From: a virus
Reading direction: 5' to 3' (one strand)
DNA: 64,000 nucleotides
IMG/VR virus record: IMGVR_UViG_3300022910_000005
Location: 1-64,000 of that record
The notes below the pieces were generated by a model. The model saw nothing but the letters and a program-made list of their open reading frames with translations. It did no database searches and had not been told where the DNA came from. Position numbers and translations under genes: made by a program. The first letter of the stretch is position 1. Every line of letters begins with the position of its first letter. Below are positions 62,442 through 64,000 of the stretch, in pieces.

Positions 62442-63745
62442 CCGCCCAGCGCCAGGTTCAACTTCGCGCCGCTGGCCGGGCTCTCCAGGGTTGGCGTTGG
62501 TGGCGTCCGCACCAGCGTGGTGAGGATCGCCGAGTTCACCGTGTAGACCACGGGATTCGTGCCGGTGATGATCGTGTAGAGGTATGGGATCGTGTTCCGC
62601 TGCGGGTGCCGGGGCAGCGACACCTGCCCGTCCACCGTGGACGGGCTGCGGGCGATCAGCACCGACCAGGCTGACCAGGTCAGCAGCGAGCGGGTGAACT
62701 TGCTGTACCGCACGTCGCCGTCGCCCTGGTCGTGGAAGATCAGGTAGATGTCGTCGGTGACCGGGTCGCACGCCAGGGAGAGCCCGGCCAGTTGGGTGGT
62801 GCCGCCCGGGAGCGCCGGGGGTGAGCGGGTCACCGGGGCGGCCACGCCGTCCCATTCGACGACCGAGATGGAGTTCGCGTTCGCCGACCAGGCGAACATG
62901 TACCGCGCGCCGTCCCACACGCCGCACAGCGTCGTCTTCGGCACGCTGCCGGTCGCCAGGACCACCGGGGTTCCCCAGGTCCACACGCCGCCGCTGTAGG
63001 CCGCCCGGTTGAGCCGGATGCCGCCGGACGCGCCGTACAGGCCGGTCCCCAGGAACAGGTGAGGGGTCGCTGACGGGGTGATGCCGTCGCCCGTGTGCGC
63101 GAACTCCAGGCTGCCGAACTGGGTCGCCTCCAGGCCGCTGGACGGACCCATCGTCGTCGCGCCGACGCTCAGCACGCCCTTGTTGGAGATGTTGACCCGG
63201 GCCACCTGGCAGCCGCCGGTCGTGCCGATCGAGTAGCAGAGGAACGCCGTCCAACCGGTGCCGTTGCGGAAGGCGATCGGGTCCGAGTCGATTGCCAGGC
63301 GGCCACCGGCCGGGCTGATCTTCAGCGTCTTCCAGGACCAGCCGGGGATGTAGTTGCCGCTGGCCAGATCCTTCGCGCTGACGACGGTCGACGTGCCGCC
63401 CTGGAGCGTGGCCGTGTTGTTCGGGGCCTTCGTCGGCGTGCCCCGCGCGTAGATGATGACCTGCGGGTCCAGGTCGTACTGGACGAACGACAGGTGCGCG
63501 TAGCCGTCCTGGTCGACGTACATCGACGGGTTGGCCTTGTTCTGGCCGAGATTCAACTCGGACGTCGGACTCCAGTGCCAGGTGTTACCGGAGTCCCTGC
63601 TGTAGTAGAACTTGGCGACGCCGCCGGTCGAGCCGGACGCGGAAACCACGACGGCCCAGAAGAACCCGTCCTTGTCCTCCATGATCCGCTTGTCCGGCGA
63701 ACCCTGGAGGGCGAACGTGTTGTTGCCGACGAAGACTTTCGCCAC
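60620..63745 (-). CDS. large tail fibre/minor tail protein with FN3-like domains, 1041 aa
   Basis: ATG or GTG 63745. The N-terminal 350 residues have sialidase-like blocks (FYYSRDSGNTWHWSP, GYAHLSFVQYDLDP), typical of beta-propellers. Residues 415-640 hold two fibronectin III-like repeats (PPTPTLESPASGAKLNLALG, SPIVVVTDPTNVVYEES). The last 350 residues form a jelly-roll carbohydrate-binding part and a base-plate-like end (YDRLMPFGKDVIYRAFTDID). Likely the main host-recognition protein of the tail tip. The AACGTT-rich section covers roughly its last third. Confidence 0.8.
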   Translation of the reverse strand: MAKVFVGNNTFALQGSPDKRIMEDKDGFFWAVVVSASGSTGGVAKFYYSRDSGNTWHWSPTSELNLGQNKANPSMYVDQDGYAHLSFVQYDLDPQVIIYARGTPTKAPNNTATLQGGTSTVVSAKDLASGNYIPGWSWKTLKISPAGGRLAIDSDPIAFRNGTGWTAFLCYSIGTTGGCQVARVNISNKGVLSVGATTMGPSSGLEATQFGSLEFAHTGDGITPSATPHLFLGTGLYGASGGIRLNRAAYSGGVWTWGTPVVLATGSVPKTTLCGVWDGARYMFAWSANANSISVVEWDGVAAPVTRSPPALPGGTTQLAGLSLACDPVTDDIYLIFHDQGDGDVRYSKFTRSLLTWSAWSVLIARSPSTVDGQVSLPRHPQRNTIPYLYTIITGTNPVVYTVNSAILTTLVRTPPTPTLESPASGAKLNLALGGTFTWTYNPIAPGDAEAGYVFKRVNGGTTEYWNATTQAFQSGTVTNTTDPDNPSQVTFPASKWTNGVTYTWAIQVVSSSGSSSAFTSPRTVISAASPIVVVTDPTNVVYEESTPLVQWTYSSLDAQRDYEIRIVPEGPGISPTDPLGAVWTSGVVGSSVARSARIELPLTNNVSYRAYVRATSVAAIASDWVYSSFSIFVTPPSGPLVEVVDSIDFVSGVPRARLDLTGQSSFLTADQDGSATGWESDANVTLADQIEDTGAGLLIGFKMTSVAAGTMAARTVVGDPPPPTADEPAPLRPLSFPVQEGTAYTLMASFRAATTTRAARVSIRWYDDDDGTGTLISTTVSSQVNATNAAYAQANVTDVAPVGAVLARVVLEVLSTAAASEVFYVGYVSFHPGRVVAYQPGGFAQNETLRVERSDDGGTTFATILERIKPNLRQIAIAYDRLMPFGKDVIYRAFTDIDQGQGSTLSSGSSALATISLEAERWGIRDCDSADEAELYGYVVGHDRTDDESSSVHRPAGRFYPIVDTEGLQAATGTLTIFVKAADIEYATSVLDRTATFVLQSPVGAIIFARLIRRKYNVEAQRHRNIVVDYIEIDPTLGRQ

Positions 63746-63757
63746 CGAGCGCCATCC

Positions 63758-64000
63758 TTACTGGCGACGGATCGCCGTGAGCAGATCGTTGGCCAACTGG
63801 CCGCTGGCCCCATCGAACGCCTGCCGGGCCTCGGCCGGGCTGACGCCGTCTCCGACCTGCACCACAACCGACCCGGGGGCAAGGGTCACTGTAGTTGACC
63901 CCCCGCCCTGGCCGGTGCCCGTCGTGCTCGCGACCGCCCGGAACGAGCCTCCGGTGCCCAGGCCCATCGACATCACGTCAGCGATGTCGCGCGCTGCCGC
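63758..64000 (-). CDS. tail protein, partial, probably tape measure C-terminus
   Basis: The frame is open to the window edge and ends at TAA/TAG near 63758. Its last residues (GSGGSFRAVASTTG-like glycine-rich segment, VTLAPGSVVVQVGDGVSPAEARQAFDG, LANDLLTAIRRQ) resemble the C-terminal ends of tape measure proteins, which determine tail length. The upstream remainder lies outside the window. Confidence 0.6.
   Translation of the reverse strand, partial: AAARDIADVMSMGLGTGGSFRAVASTTGTGQGGGSTTVTLAPGSVVVQVGDGVSPAEARQAFDGASGQLANDLLTAIRRQ

Overview
The window reads as part of a large, high-GC actinobacterial mobile genome, most likely a siphovirus-type bacteriophage or phage-plasmid of a Streptomyces/Micromonospora-like host. 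Supporting signs are the GC-rich third positions, frequent GTG (and one TTG) starts, dozens of tiny genes joined by ATGA/GTGA overlaps, an endolysin with a holin-like neighbour, tail proteins typical of actinophages, and a virus-style Prim-Pol/SF3 replication protein. I see no terminase, portal, capsid, integrase, relaxase, rRNA or tRNA gene here. The tail module runs off the right edge, so the rest of the genome lies outside.

Layout. 1-717 is non-coding with two or three promoters. 0.7-7.8 kb (+) holds small unknown genes separated by promoter and hairpin repeats, plus an SF2 helicase. 7.8-9.4 kb (-) holds a HicA-like protein, an HNH nuclease and two unknown genes. 9.4-9.75 kb is a control region with copy A of an 89-bp duplicated element. 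10.3-12.3 kb (-) holds tiny membrane proteins and unknown genes. 12.4-26.7 kb (+) is a long accessory region: two arrays of tandem small paralogues, an alarmone-hydrolase-like HD protein, winged-helix proteins, a DUF2637-like membrane protein and an HNH-FtsK fusion. 26.7-30.15 kb (+) holds virion-type genes, including one with about 22 repeats, and a nuclease. 30.2-45.6 kb (-) carries the nucleic-acid module: TTG-started Prim-Pol/helicase, Cas4-like exonuclease, MazG-like protein, vWA protein, endonuclease VII, DnaQ-like exonuclease, JAMM protease and two more virion-type genes. 45.6-45.85 kb carries copy B of the 89-bp element. 46.8-56.5 kb (+) holds small genes followed by an operon that looks like a type IV secretion/conjugation channel (pilin-like, VirB3-, VirB4-, VirB6- and VirB8-like, and a two-domain wall hydrolase). 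56.5-64 kb (-) holds the holin-like protein, endolysin, small membrane proteins and tail genes.

Regulation is unusually legible. About twenty promoters share TTGACA, a 17-18 bp spacer and a TAGAGT/TAGCGT-like -10. Many have the ATG 6-7 nt after the -10, so their mRNAs should be leaderless. Many carry a palindrome TTGACAA-N4-TTGTCAA over the -35, a likely operator for one regulator. GC-rich AGCCCGGCC...GGCCGGGCT hairpins close most operons.

The central inference is that one element encodes phage tail and lysis genes together with a channel resembling conjugation machinery, and also an FtsK-type DNA translocase fused to an HNH nuclease. This could be a phage that also spreads or ejects DNA by a conjugation-like route. 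The sequence shows the parts, not the activity. All functional calls rest on motifs read by eye, without database searches.
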